This document shows, in pieces, positions 40,898 through 49,708 of a stretch of DNA of 64,000 nt. How positions within the stretch are numbered: position 1 is the stretch's first letter; each line of letters starts with the position of its first letter. Location: the NCBI GenBank assembly GCA_965661945.1, contig CBFIFP010000002.1, positions 310,001 to 374,000 of the forward strand. Reading direction: 5' to 3'. A model generated the notes under the pieces. That model had not been told where the DNA came from, did no database searches, and worked only from the letters and a program-made list of their open reading frames with translations. Position numbers and translations under genes: made by a program. The DNA is from JAJRPT01 sp965661945 (GTDB taxonomy: Bacteria > Bacteroidota > Ignavibacteria > Kapaibacteriales > UBA2268).

Positions 40898-43126
40898 ATG
40901 ATAAAACTAACATTTTTACTTATTTTTCTATTTAACTTGAATGCAAAAGAACCCATTTATTATGGTGTTTATTCTAATTTAAATTTTAATAATTTCACCG
41001 CTGATTTTCAACAGTTAGATGGATTTAATACCTGTTGCCCTGGCTTTAGGGAAGGCGATGGAAGAGGATTTTCTTTTGGGTTGAATTTAAGACTTCCCGC
41101 TGATAAAACTTCGTATTATGGCATTAAACTTGGCTTAAACGACTTTTCAGGAGAACTCAGGAGAACTCAAAGTATAAATATTAATTTACCCAATACCGGA
41201 AAAACTAATGGTGAGTTTACTCATTATATAAACGCAAGCATAAGAGCTATAACATTCGAGCCATATTATAGTTATAATATTTTTAATAAATTATTCTTAA
41301 ATGCTGGTTTACAATTTTCATCAGTAATATCGGGAACTCATAATTCCATTGAAAAAATAACAAAGCCAACAAACACTGGAACTTTTTGGAATGAGGAATT
41401 AGATGAATCTACAAATTCACGCAGTAGAAATCAGCAAAGTGGAGATATTCCTAACCTTAGTGTATTTGATTTAGGTGTAGTTTTTGGATTATCCTACGAA
41501 GTTCAAATGAATAAAAATAACACTGTTCGGCTTCACCCCGAAGTTTCATACAGGTATGGTTTTACAAATATTGTTTCTAATAATAATTGGAAAATTAGTA
41601 GCTTCAATATCGGAGCAAGTTTGTTTTACACTCCTAAAAGATATGATAAAATTGAAATTGAAGAATACCAAATTGATACAATCAAAATTGAAAAAGATTA
41701 TATTGCAAGTAATTATATTTCAGTTGGTAAAGTAAAAAAAGAGATTATTGAACAAAAAACAGAAAATGAAATTAAAAAAATTACGCAATTAACAAGAATT
41801 GATACTTTATACACGCAAGGTAAAGAACCAATAGTAGATTATGCAAAAGACACAAAAGAGCCAACACCAATTCCAAAATTTAATTTTGTTGCCGTGCAGT
41901 TGGATATGATTGCCTTTGATGAAAATGGAACAGAGCAAAATTTAGATAAAATCAAGTTAGAAGTAGAACTCACAAGAGAAGTTTATCCTCTTTTACCAAT
42001 TATTTTCTTTGAAGATAATAGTAATAATCTACCGCAAAGATATAATCAATTAAGCAGTAATATGGGCTTTGAATTAAAAGAATTAGAGCCAAACCCAATC
42101 GTATATAACAGAAATACTTTAAATATCATCGGTCAAAGAATGTCCGAAAACCCACAGGCAAATATTAGTATATCTGGGTATATAGATCCAACAACAGAAA
42201 CAGATTGTAGCTTAGCATTTAAAAGAGCAAAGTCAATAAAAAACTATCTGATTAATATCTTTAACATAAATGACAATAGAATTGAAATCATTCATGAAGA
42301 TAATAATTGTATTCCAAAAGATTTAACTCGCACCCAATCATTAGAGGGGTACGCTGAAAATCGAAGAGTTGAGATTAATTCAAATTTGCCAGAACTTCTA
42401 TTTGCTGTTACATCTACAAAATATGAAGAACCAAAAACTATTAAGCCACCTAATATTTTATTTAAGGTATATGCTGATAACGTTATTTCAAATAAGGAAT
42501 TTCAAGAGGGTTTTCAGCCATACCCTAAAAAAAGTAATTTAAAATATGAGATGCTTCACTTTTGGAGTATGAATGTTAATCAACAAAATAATAATTTATT
42601 TAGAACCGAAGGACAAAGTCAATACTCCGAAATTCCTTTTGAGTTTTCAAGAAAAAATGCAACAGAGCTAAAAAGTGGAATAAATCTTGAGGTAGAACTC
42701 AGAGGAGTTGATGATTTAGGTTTTGATAAACAAGATTTAAGATATATTGAAGTTACAAAAGATACATTATTAGTTGAAGTTGAAAAATTAACATTAACAG
42801 TATTCAAAGTATCTCAAGCAACTCTTGATAACAGAATTAAAAATGAAATAAAGAAATTTATTCAAACCCTTGATGAAAATTCTGAAATTGAGATAACTGG
42901 TTACAGTGATAAACTCGGAAATGAAGTTGCAAATAAAAATTTATCTGCTGTAAGAGCAGAAGAAGTTAAGAAATACATATCATCAATTGCTCCAAAAGCA
43001 AAATTCACAAAAGTTGTTGGGATTGGCTCTGAGGTATTTGCTCCAGGAATAAAATCATACCAAACACCTGAAGAAAGATTTATAAGCAGAACAGTTGAAA
43101 TAACAATTAAGAAAAGACGGCGATAA
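40898..43126 (+). CDS. Outer-membrane protein with beta-barrel and two OmpA-like domains
   Basis: 742 residues. After a short signal peptide (about 1-16, ending NLNAKE), residues ~17-245 look like an outer-membrane beta-barrel (alternating aromatic strands; GRGFSFGLNLRLPADKTSYY, FEPYYSYNIFNKLFLNAGLQ). A linker follows, then two OmpA-C-like domains. The first (about 395-495) has IIGQRMSENPQANISISGYI and GYAENRRVEI; the second (about 645-742) has IKKFIQTLDENSEIEITGYS, NLSAVRAEEVKKYIS and RFISRTVEITI. OmpA domains bind peptidoglycan. Two in one chain is unusual and suggests a structural anchor. The ligand of the barrel is unknown. Confidence 0.8.
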   Translation: MIKLTFLLIFLFNLNAKEPIYYGVYSNLNFNNFTADFQQLDGFNTCCPGFREGDGRGFSFGLNLRLPADKTSYYGIKLGLNDFSGELRRTQSININLPNTGKTNGEFTHYINASIRAITFEPYYSYNIFNKLFLNAGLQFSSVISGTHNSIEKITKPTNTGTFWNEELDESTNSRSRNQQSGDIPNLSVFDLGVVFGLSYEVQMNKNNTVRLHPEVSYRYGFTNIVSNNNWKISSFNIGASLFYTPKRYDKIEIEEYQIDTIKIEKDYIASNYISVGKVKKEIIEQKTENEIKKITQLTRIDTLYTQGKEPIVDYAKDTKEPTPIPKFNFVAVQLDMIAFDENGTEQNLDKIKLEVELTREVYPLLPIIFFEDNSNNLPQRYNQLSSNMGFELKELEPNPIVYNRNTLNIIGQRMSENPQANISISGYIDPTTETDCSLAFKRAKSIKNYLINIFNINDNRIEIIHEDNNCIPKDLTRTQSLEGYAENRRVEINSNLPELLFAVTSTKYEEPKTIKPPNILFKVYADNVISNKEFQEGFQPYPKKSNLKYEMLHFWSMNVNQQNNNLFRTEGQSQYSEIPFEFSRKNATELKSGINLEVELRGVDDLGFDKQDLRYIEVTKDTLLVEVEKLTLTVFKVSQATLDNRIKNEIKKFIQTLDENSEIEITGYSDKLGNEVANKNLSAVRAEEVKKYISSIAPKAKFTKVVGIGSEVFAPGIKSYQTPEERFISRTVEITIKKRRR

Positions 43127-43234
43127 TCCTACAATCACCATAATTGATACATCTTATCTATAATAGAAAACTTAAAAAAAATTACGATAAATTACAGACT
43201 CATTCGTCTATTTCTTAATGTATAGATTTTTTAG

Positions 43235-43242
43235 TAATTTTG
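43235..43242 (+). promoter_or_regulatory. -7 box (TAATTTTG) upstream of etfB
   Basis: An exact TAnnTTTG match 33 bases before the etfB ATG. The -33 region is T-rich without a clear TTTG. Confidence 0.5.
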
Positions 43243-43275
43243 TAAAATTTTTTAGAAATTTTTGACGGAGATTTA

Positions 43276-44019
43276 ATGAATATTTTAGTTTGTGTATCAA
43301 GAGTACCAGATACAGCCGCAAGAATTAACGTAGGTGATGACGGGAAATCGATTAAAAAAGACGGCGTAAAGTTTATTGTGAATCCTTATGATGAGTTCGC
43401 TCTTGAAACTGGCATTAGATTGAAAGAATCTAATGGTGCAACTGTAACAGCAGTTACTGTTGGTTCCCCTGATTCTTCTGATGTTTTAAGAACTGCCCTT
43501 GCTATGGGCGTTGATAATGCTATTTTAGTTAAATCGGATGATTTTGATTCATATATGGTTGCAGAAAATATCGCAGAAGTTGCTAAAGATATTAATGCTG
43601 ATTTAGTTCTTCTTGGAAGACAAAGTATCGATTTTGATTCTTTGCAACTCTCTGGATTACTAGGTGCTATGCTCGACAGACCTTCTGTTTCTGTTGTTTC
43701 AAAATTAGATATTAATGGAGATAAAATTACTTGTGAAAGTGATATTGAAGGTGGAAAAGAAACTATCGAAACAAGTTTGCCTTGTGTGATTTCTACTCAA
43801 AAAGGTATTTACGAACCAAGATACCCAAAATTACCAGATATTATGAAAGCAAAGAAAAAGCCAATTGAAGAAAGAGATTCTGTTTCATCTGATAAAAAAG
43901 TTGATGTACTTTCTATGGAAATTCCTCAAACTTCAAGAATTGGTAAAATCGTTGGTGATACGGATTCTGATATCCAATCTATTGTTGATGCTTTACATAG
44001 TGAAGCAAAAGTTATATAA
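43276..44019 (+). CDS. etfB: Electron transfer flavoprotein, beta subunit
   Basis: 247 residues. Characteristic segments are CVSRVPDTAARINV, FIVNPYDEFALETGIRLKES, LRTALAMGVDNAILVKSDDF and DLVLLGRQSIDFDSLQLSGL, with the AMP-site and recognition-loop region FVSTQKG-like CVISTQKGIYEPRYPKLPDI. With EtfA it moves electrons from acyl-CoA and other dehydrogenases to the quinone pool. GACGGAG precedes the ATG. etfA follows after 23 bases. The enoyl-CoA hydratase at 52654 and acetoacetyl-CoA synthetase at 27121 fit an acyl-CoA catabolic organism. Confidence 0.97.
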   Translation: MNILVCVSRVPDTAARINVGDDGKSIKKDGVKFIVNPYDEFALETGIRLKESNGATVTAVTVGSPDSSDVLRTALAMGVDNAILVKSDDFDSYMVAENIAEVAKDINADLVLLGRQSIDFDSLQLSGLLGAMLDRPSVSVVSKLDINGDKITCESDIEGGKETIETSLPCVISTQKGIYEPRYPKLPDIMKAKKKPIEERDSVSSDKKVDVLSMEIPQTSRIGKIVGDTDSDIQSIVDALHSEAKVI

Positions 44020-44042
44020 TTAATAAAAATTAGGAAATTCAA

Positions 44043-45008
44043 ATGTCAAATATTTTAGTTTATCTTGAATCAAATAATGGGCAATTAAAAAGAGCATCTA
44101 CCGAAGCTTTAACTGCTGCTAAAAATTTAGCTGGTCAAATTGGTGGAAGTGTTACTGGTGTGATTTTAAATGATGAAGGAGCAGGAAAACAAGCAGGAAA
44201 CTTTGGTGCAGAAAAAGTTCTAGTGGCAAAAAATGATTTACTAAATAAGTATTCATCTATCGCTACATCTAAGATTATCAAAGAAGCTGCTGACAAAGTA
44301 AGTGCAAATATTGTAATGATGGCTGCAAGTTCTGCTGGTAAAGAATTATCACCTCGTGTTTCATTTTTATTGAATGCGGGTTATATCGCTGATGTAACTG
44401 CATTAGATAACGACGGTGGAATAGTTGCAACAAAACCAGTTTACGCTGGAAAAGCACAAATTAAAACAAAAATTAAAACTGAAAACCAAGTTTATTCTTT
44501 AAGGCCTAATGTATTTACAGCAAATAAATTAGGTGATTCTGATGCTTTAGTTGAAGTATTTTCTCCAGCAATCTCTGACGCTGATTTCTCCGCAGTTGTC
44601 ACTAATGTAGCAAAAACAGGTGGAAAAATCGATGTAGCAGAAGCACCAATTGTTGTTTCTGGCGGTAGAGGACTAAAAGGACCTGAAAACTTTAATTTAG
44701 TAGAAGATTTAGCAAGTGCATTAAGCGCTGGTGTTGGAGCTTCTCGTGCAGTTGTTGATGCTGGTTGGAGGCCTCACTCAGAGCAAGTTGGTCAAACAGG
44801 GAAAACTGTTTCTCCTAACTTATATGTTGCCGTTGGTATCTCTGGAGCAGTTCAACACTTAGCCGGAATGTCATCATCTAAGTTTATCTTTGCAATAAAT
44901 AAAGATAAAGATGCTCCAATATTTAAAGTAGCAGATTATGGTATTGTAGGAGATGCCTTTGAAGTAGTTCCTAAACTGACTACTATGATTAAAAATAAAT
45001 TAGCATAA
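44043..45008 (+). CDS. etfA: Electron transfer flavoprotein, alpha subunit
   Basis: 321 residues. The N-domain (ILVYLESNNGQLKRASTEAL) and C-terminal FAD-binding domain are intact: VVSGGRGLKGPENFNLVEDL, GASRAVVDAGWRPHSEQVGQ, TGKTVSPNLYVAVGISGAVQ and HLAGMSSSKFIFAINKDKDA. It holds the FAD of the ETF heterodimer. It is co-transcribed with etfB and followed after 12 bases by a bifunctional-nuclease-family gene. Confidence 0.97.
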   Translation: MSNILVYLESNNGQLKRASTEALTAAKNLAGQIGGSVTGVILNDEGAGKQAGNFGAEKVLVAKNDLLNKYSSIATSKIIKEAADKVSANIVMMAASSAGKELSPRVSFLLNAGYIADVTALDNDGGIVATKPVYAGKAQIKTKIKTENQVYSLRPNVFTANKLGDSDALVEVFSPAISDADFSAVVTNVAKTGGKIDVAEAPIVVSGGRGLKGPENFNLVEDLASALSAGVGASRAVVDAGWRPHSEQVGQTGKTVSPNLYVAVGISGAVQHLAGMSSSKFIFAINKDKDAPIFKVADYGIVGDAFEVVPKLTTMIKNKLA

Positions 45009-45020
45009 AAAAAAGTAAAT

Positions 45021-45590
45021 ATGGAAAGAATACAATTAACAGTACTTGGCTTATCAGCTTCTCCTGCAGGAAATAATGCTTATGCATTAATTTTAAAAGA
45101 AATTGACGGAAGACGCCGATTGCCTATTGTTATTGGAACTTACGAAGCACAATCTATAGCATTGGAGATGGAGGGCTATGTCCCTCCTCGTCCGATGACC
45201 CACGATTTATTAAAAAGTTGTTTGGATTCGCTTGGAGTAAGAATAGAAGAAGTATTAATAAATGAATTAAAAGATGGAACTTTTTACTCTAAATTAGTAA
45301 TTAATGGAATGGAGATAGACTCTCGTCCGAGTGATGCAATAGCTATGGCAGTCAGATTTGAAGCACCTATATTTGTTGATTCAGATATTATGGACGAGGC
45401 AGGTAACGAGCCACCAACAGATGATAGCTACGGAGAAAATTTCAACAGACCCTCTACATCAAAGAGTAATACTCCAGACCGCCTAATCGATTCATTACAA
45501 TTGCAGTTAGATAAAGCAATAAATGAAGAAGATTACGAAAAAGCGGCAAATTTACGAGATGAGATAAAAAAGATTTTGGAAAAACAATAA
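45021..45590 (+). CDS. Bifunctional nuclease family protein (DUF151) with UVR domain
   Basis: 189 residues. The DUF151/BFN domain (about 1-130) has RRLPIVIGTYEAQSIALEME, RPMTHDLLKSCLDSLGVRIE and SRPSDAIAMAVRFEAPIFVD. A Pro/Ser/Thr linker leads to a C-terminal UVR motif (about 155-189; LQLQLDKAINEEDYEKAANL). This BFN-plus-UVR layout is common in Bacteroidetes and Chlorobi. Plant and bacterial members have reported RNase and DNase activity, but the physiological role here is unknown. It lies 12 bases after etfA and ends 45 bases before the tRNA. Confidence 0.9.
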   Translation: MERIQLTVLGLSASPAGNNAYALILKEIDGRRRLPIVIGTYEAQSIALEMEGYVPPRPMTHDLLKSCLDSLGVRIEEVLINELKDGTFYSKLVINGMEIDSRPSDAIAMAVRFEAPIFVDSDIMDEAGNEPPTDDSYGENFNRPSTSKSNTPDRLIDSLQLQLDKAINEEDYEKAANLRDEIKKILEKQ

Positions 45591-45605
45591 TTATCCGTAA
45601 TTTTG
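45575..45605 (+). promoter_or_regulatory. Bacteroidetes-type promoter of the tRNA gene (TTTG-N19-TAATTTTG)
   Basis: TTTG (45575-45578) and TAATTTTG (45598-45605) are separated by 19 bases, matching the TTTG-N19-21-TAnnTTTG consensus. It lies 30 bases before the mature tRNA end. The -33 part is inside the end of the bifunctional-nuclease gene. Confidence 0.7.
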
Positions 45606-45635
45606 TTTTCTTTTCTGATAAGATTTAAAATAAAT

Positions 45636-45709
45636 GCCTGAGTAGCTCAGCTGGTTAGAGCACTGGAATCATAATCCAGGTGTCGGGGGTTCAAGTCCCT
45701 CCTCAGGTA
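45636..45709 (+). tRNA. tRNA with CAT anticodon, probably elongator tRNA-Met
   Basis: 74 bases fold into a full cloverleaf: acceptor GCCTGAG/CTCAGGT (one G-T pair) with A73; D-arm GCTC...GAGC; anticodon stem CTGGA/TCCAG around ATCATAA, anticodon CAT; T-arm GGGGG-TTCAAGT-CCCTC. CCA is not encoded. The initiator is excluded, because it lacks the three G-C pairs of the anticodon stem and the 1-72 mismatch. Elongator Met is preferred; a lysidine-modified tRNA-Ile2 also has a genomic CAT and cannot be fully excluded. Confidence 0.93.
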
Positions 45710-46336
45710 CTTATCGATACTAAGTCCCAATCTTCATTGTAATAAAAACCATCTTTAAATAACTCAATTGAAACATTTCTAACTTAAAGAAAACTGGATT
45801 AAGTACAACCTTACATTTTGTCTTTATTATTATTTATTGCTATTTATATTAAAAATATCGTTTCACCTAAAAAAAATAGCAGCGGACCTTATCAAGTAAC
45901 AAAATAAGCTTAGCTCCTCTAATTTTAAAATAATTTATAGTATCTTCCAAATCCTATAGATTATAACCGAAAGTAAAATTTAATCAAATAAATTGTTATA
46001 CTTTTGTTGTCTTACATTAATAAAGACTTTATTCACTTATATTTTTAAAATTATAAGTAAAAACAAAATCTAATTAAATAAATTAGTATTTATATTTGAT
46101 AAATTAATTACTAATTTAGAATCTGAAAATAAAAAACTACATACAAATTATAGATATAGATAGAAAGATGGTTAAAATTATTAACATAATAAAATTAAGG
46201 CTTTTGATAGAAAGCTATAAAAAAGCAAGAGGAAATGCATTGTCTTTGTTTCCGAATACTATAAAATTAAAAATCCAAACTATCTCAATAGAAAACTACT
46301 AATATGTCAACTAGTAAGATAGTTTGTCTTACTTTT
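45710..46336. other. Non-coding AT-rich stretch between tRNA and accessory cluster
   Basis: 627 bases without a credible ORF. It contains a palindrome ACTTATA (46035-46041) / TATAAGT (46052-46058) and two loosely similar segments near 45972-46005 and 46064-46100. A hairpin AGTAAGA (46313-46319) / TCTTACT (46327-46333) followed by T6 at the right end could stop rightward transcription. No integrase remnant or duplicate of the tRNA 3' end was seen. Confidence 0.5.
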
Positions 46337-47344
46337 TTATTTTTTTAATTGGTTAAACCATTCATTGAACTTCTGGCTCATTTGTTTTGGGTGGCTTTCC
46401 GTCAAAAAGTGTTTCCCTTTTCCAAGATAAACATAGGTTGCATTTTTGAAGTTTTCTTTGGCGTATTCAACTGCTTTTTTTCTATTAACCAATCCTTTTT
46501 TGGCGTAGAAATATAAGATTGGGATTCGTGTTTCTTTCATTCCATTTGATATAGTGTCCAGTAGATTAGCAAAGTCACTTTCTCCCTTTCCTTTGGTGTA
46601 GGATAAAACGGCAGGGTCTGGTCCATTGGTTATGGCATAGCGTCTTTCTTTCTCATCCCAAGGTTGCGTATAATTCGGATACGCTTCTTTTGGTAATTTT
46701 CTACCTGTAAAGAAATTAACGGCTAATTTTTTACCCGCAAAATTCTTTTTTACCATCCATTTTTCATTCCCTTTTTTGGTTCTAGTGAGTTTCATAAATG
46801 CCTTGAAACTAAAAGGCAATTGGTCGTAAAATAATTCGGCTGGCATAAAAGGAGCTTCAAAGAGAGCCATCCCCTTTACGTTCTGCGGTTCTCTAATCGC
46901 ATAGAGCATCCCTACAATTGAGCCAATATCTTGCATAAAAAGTGTGACATTTTTAAGTTGCTTAGCTTCTATAAAATCAGTCAGCATTTTGTACTGTACT
47001 TCTACTGAAACGTTACGGTCTTTTGGAAAACTGGATTTGCCAAAACCTAAAAAGTCCAAGGCTATTACCTTTTTATTATCGTCAATGTTTGGAATAATGT
47101 TTCGCCATAGATAAGCATTTGCGGGTAAACCGTGTAGTAATATTATAGGGTCACCTTCGCCAGACTCTACATAATGTACTGTGTCTGTTCCTAATTCTAT
47201 GAATTTAGATTCGAATGGAAATTCTGCCGAAATATCCTTTTCTACTTTTGTTTTCTTTCCTTCATAAACACTTTGTGCTTTTATATTTTGAAAAGCGAAA
47301 AAACTCAGTGCAAGGAATAGAAGTATTTTATTAATTGTGTTCAT
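46337..47344 (-). CDS. Exported alpha/beta hydrolase, haloalkane-dehalogenase-like
   Basis: 335 residues with a signal peptide (about 1-23, ending IKAQ). The hydrolase fold begins at about 48. The oxyanion loop is LLHGLPANAYLW (HGLP 71-74), the nucleophile elbow is FMQDIGSIVG (Asp139), and the catalytic His lies in GKGKHFLTESHP. In haloalkane dehalogenases the residue after the nucleophilic Asp is Trp and binds halide; here it is Ile140. The substrate may therefore not be a haloalkane; an epoxide or ester is possible. It is the last gene of the minus-strand cluster 51622-46337, and a second hydrolase of the same superfamily is at 48819. Confidence 0.82.
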   Translation of the reverse strand: MNTINKILLFLALSFFAFQNIKAQSVYEGKKTKVEKDISAEFPFESKFIELGTDTVHYVESGEGDPIILLHGLPANAYLWRNIIPNIDDNKKVIALDFLGFGKSSFPKDRNVSVEVQYKMLTDFIEAKQLKNVTLFMQDIGSIVGMLYAIREPQNVKGMALFEAPFMPAELFYDQLPFSFKAFMKLTRTKKGNEKWMVKKNFAGKKLAVNFFTGRKLPKEAYPNYTQPWDEKERRYAITNGPDPAVLSYTKGKGESDFANLLDTISNGMKETRIPILYFYAKKGLVNRKKAVEYAKENFKNATYVYLGKGKHFLTESHPKQMSQKFNEWFNQLKK

Positions 47345-47345
47345 A

Positions 47346-47834
47346 TTATTTCTTTTTTAAATTTTTGAATAGTCTGATAAATATGTAGATATGACTTAAG
47401 AACGCAGCTAAACCATAGGTTACAAACGTCAACCAAATAATGCCGAGGTTATGATTATAGAGTTCTAAGCTAAAAAATTGAGGAAAAGCAGTAATTAAAT
47501 CTCCAAACCCAACAATATTGAATATCCATACTAACGGAATGGCAAAATTCCATTTGTTTTTTAATGCAATGGCGGCAATGATGGCTAAAATTGCTGTAGT
47601 AAAGTCAAGCAGACCAACTGTTGTTAAAAAGTCCGAAGGAAAACCGTCATAAAACTGCTCCTTAGCCATAAACGTCAAACCCAAATACCTAAAGGTGTTT
47701 AAGAAAACAAAAGGCAAAAGCGCTTCGTGTAAGGATAGTTTTGAAATTCGAGGTTGAATCCAATACTTGAAACCTAAAATGATTGCGATTGTGCCTGTTA
47801 AGGCTTGTAAATTGATAATTGTAAAATTGTCCAT
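47346..47834 (-). CDS. Four- to five-helix membrane protein of unknown function
   Basis: 162 residues from the ATG at 47834; a longer frame to 47912 would overlap the SDR gene and is rejected. Hydrophobic helices lie at about 8-22, 40-58, 72-92, 96-118 and 130-152 (TAILAIIAAIALKNKWNFAI; PLVWIFNIVGFGDLITAF). No catalytic motif is recognised. It sits between an SDR and the exported hydrolase, with 1 base to the next start. The cluster contains three other small membrane proteins. Confidence 0.65.
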   Translation of the reverse strand: MDNFTIINLQALTGTIAIILGFKYWIQPRISKLSLHEALLPFVFLNTFRYLGLTFMAKEQFYDGFPSDFLTTVGLLDFTTAILAIIAAIALKNKWNFAIPLVWIFNIVGFGDLITAFPQFFSLELYNHNLGIIWLTFVTYGLAAFLSHIYIFIRLFKNLKKK

Positions 47835-47866
47835 ATTGTAAGTATTTAATTCTTTAGTTAATTCAA

Positions 47867-48811
47867 TTAAAGTTTCCAATTTGCTCCTGTTGTCTCGTTG
47901 CAATAATTCCACAACTTATCTCGTAGTTTTGGGTCAAGGGATAATTTTGGATTATATACTTTTATTTGTTTTGGATAACCTGAAAAACCCGTTAATCCCT
48001 TTGGGCCAATGAAACTACCATCATCAATTGTTGGGTCCAAAACAGCCCTTAGCGAAGACAATGCACCTTGTTCAGGCGTCATCATAAACAATCCTTTTAC
48101 CATTCGAAAAACTTTGCCAAATACTCCTGCAGAATCATCAAATAATGGTGTGGCCGTTAAACCCGGATGCGTAGAAACAACCTTTATTTTGTTACCGAAT
48201 TCTTCCTTTTTTAATATTTCTCTTAAACCATCTCTAAAATGAATAGCTGCCATTTTTGATACTCCGTACACTTCCCAAGGATCATATCTCTTCTCTGCAT
48301 TTAGATCGTCCCAAAGCTTTGGATTTTTAGGAACTGAACTTGCAGAAGAACTTGTCGATAGAATGACGGATTGATTGGCTAGTTTTATTTTGGGCAGTAA
48401 TAATGATGTTAATAAATGGTGGCCTAGAACATTAGTGGCCATTTGCAATTCAAAACCATCCACCGAAACTTTTCTTTCTGGCAAAGCCATAATTCCAGCA
48501 TTTAAAAGCAAGCCATCAATTTGTTTTATTGTGTTATCTTCAAAGATAATTTTTGAAAATTCTCTCACAGAACCTAAAGAAGATACATCTAACTTTAAAA
48601 TTTGTAAGGAGCTTAAATCATCCGTTTTCTTTTTAATTTTATCGATAGCTATTTTAGCTTTCTCTAAATTTCGGTTCGCAGCAATTATACGTGCACCTCT
48701 TTTCGCCAATTCGTAGGCCATAACAGTACCAATGCCAGAACTTGTTCCTGTAATAATGTATAGTTTACCGCTTAAATCTTTGGGCATTTCTGCCGTTGTC
48801 CATTTTTTCAT
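47867..48811 (-). CDS. Short-chain dehydrogenase/reductase (retinol-dehydrogenase/WWOX-like)
   Basis: 314 residues. The cofactor motif TGTSSGIG is at 21-28, followed by AANRNLEKAK (Arg next to the 2'-phosphate pocket suggests NADP). The active site has LNAGIMALPE, a Ser in ILSTSSSASS, and YGVSKMAAIHF (YxxxK). The N- and C-terminal extensions and STHPGLTATPLFDD resemble retinol dehydrogenase-like and WWOX-like SDRs acting on hydrophobic alcohols and aldehydes. It is encoded 7 bases before the stop side of the dehalogenase-like gene and is clearly part of the cluster. The substrate is unknown. Confidence 0.88.
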   Translation of the reverse strand: MKKWTTAEMPKDLSGKLYIITGTSSGIGTVMAYELAKRGARIIAANRNLEKAKIAIDKIKKKTDDLSSLQILKLDVSSLGSVREFSKIIFEDNTIKQIDGLLLNAGIMALPERKVSVDGFELQMATNVLGHHLLTSLLLPKIKLANQSVILSTSSSASSVPKNPKLWDDLNAEKRYDPWEVYGVSKMAAIHFRDGLREILKKEEFGNKIKVVSTHPGLTATPLFDDSAGVFGKVFRMVKGLFMMTPEQGALSSLRAVLDPTIDDGSFIGPKGLTGFSGYPKQIKVYNPKLSLDPKLRDKLWNYCNETTGANWKL

Positions 48812-48818
48812 AATTAAT

Positions 48819-49697
48819 TTATTGATTTTGTTGAAGTGCTTGAATTAGTATCTCTTTCGCTTCTTCCTGTGGATAATGCCCCACATTTTCTAATTGTATG
48901 GTTTCATAGTTTTTAAGGAAACCTTCGAAAGTTGCCAAGTCTTTAGGCGAAAATGCGATGTCTTTCATTCCCCACACTAGTATAGACGGGATATTCGCAA
49001 TACTTTCTCGTTGTTCCCACAAACTATTTAGCCATTCACTAGAAGCAATAATTTGTTTAGGAAAAACCCATGTTCCTTTTCGCTCTCTTGGAGTACTTAA
49101 ATGCTTATACATGTGTTCATGTGTCAATTTTGAGAGTTTTGATTTATCATGAAAAGCTTGTTTTGTCAATATTTTGGCGAAGAAATTGAAGTGCTTCGAC
49201 AAGAAAATCCCCAAAGGACCTCCTAAAAAACTACTGAACCGTTGTACACCTGGATTATCCTTTACGGCCCACATCATGGTATTGAGAATAACTAACCGCT
49301 TTATTTTGTTGGGATATTTTAAAGCATATGCCAATGCAATTGGACCTCCCCAATCTGCTACAACAAGCGTGATATTATCCAAATTGAGAGACTTCATAAA
49401 TTGCTCGAAATTAAGTGCATGGCTTTTTGGTAAGTAATCCCAATCATAAGGCTTATCTGATAGCCCAAATCCTATATGATCAAGAGCAATACAACGGTTC
49501 GTGTTACTCAAAGCTTTAATTTGGTTGCGAAATTCAAAAGACCAACCGGGATTTCCGTGCACGAAGACAATTGGTTCTCCTTGACCTTCATCAACATAAT
49601 GCATATGTCCCATAGGCAAGTTCAAAAAATTGGGATTGAACGGATATTCTGTTCTATCAAGCCATGTCCACTTTTTTTGTATACTTTCTCTTTCCAT
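48819..49697 (-). CDS. Haloalkane-dehalogenase-family alpha/beta hydrolase
   Basis: 292 residues, the size of typical HLDs, with no signal peptide. The oxyanion loop VHGNPGWSFEFR is at 47-58, the nucleophile Asp115 with adjacent Trp116 lies in VVADWGGPIAL, the catalytic acid is probably Asp246 (GMKDIAFSPKD), and the base is His274 (NVGHYPQEEA). Asp plus the following Trp is the arrangement of true haloalkane dehalogenases, though epoxide hydrolases and haloacetate dehalogenases share the Asp. The second halide-binding residue cannot be confirmed by eye. It is in the HxlR-linked cluster between an SDR and a membrane protein. Confidence 0.85.
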   Translation of the reverse strand: MERESIQKKWTWLDRTEYPFNPNFLNLPMGHMHYVDEGQGEPIVFVHGNPGWSFEFRNQIKALSNTNRCIALDHIGFGLSDKPYDWDYLPKSHALNFEQFMKSLNLDNITLVVADWGGPIALAYALKYPNKIKRLVILNTMMWAVKDNPGVQRFSSFLGGPLGIFLSKHFNFFAKILTKQAFHDKSKLSKLTHEHMYKHLSTPRERKGTWVFPKQIIASSEWLNSLWEQRESIANIPSILVWGMKDIAFSPKDLATFEGFLKNYETIQLENVGHYPQEEAKEILIQALQQNQ

Positions 49698-49708
49698 TTT
49701 TTATTACT

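Noticed and set aside
45636..45709. Initiator tRNA-fMet
   Set aside because: The anticodon stem CTGGA/TCCAG lacks the three consecutive G-C pairs, and position 1-72 is a G-U pair, not a mismatch.
45972..46100. Two similar AT-rich segments as a repeat or attachment site
   Set aside because: Similarity is loose and mostly A/T; indistinguishable from composition bias.
47835..47912. N-terminal extension of the membrane protein at 47346
   Set aside because: It would overlap the SDR gene by 46 bases; the ATG at 47834 starts the hydrophobic core region.
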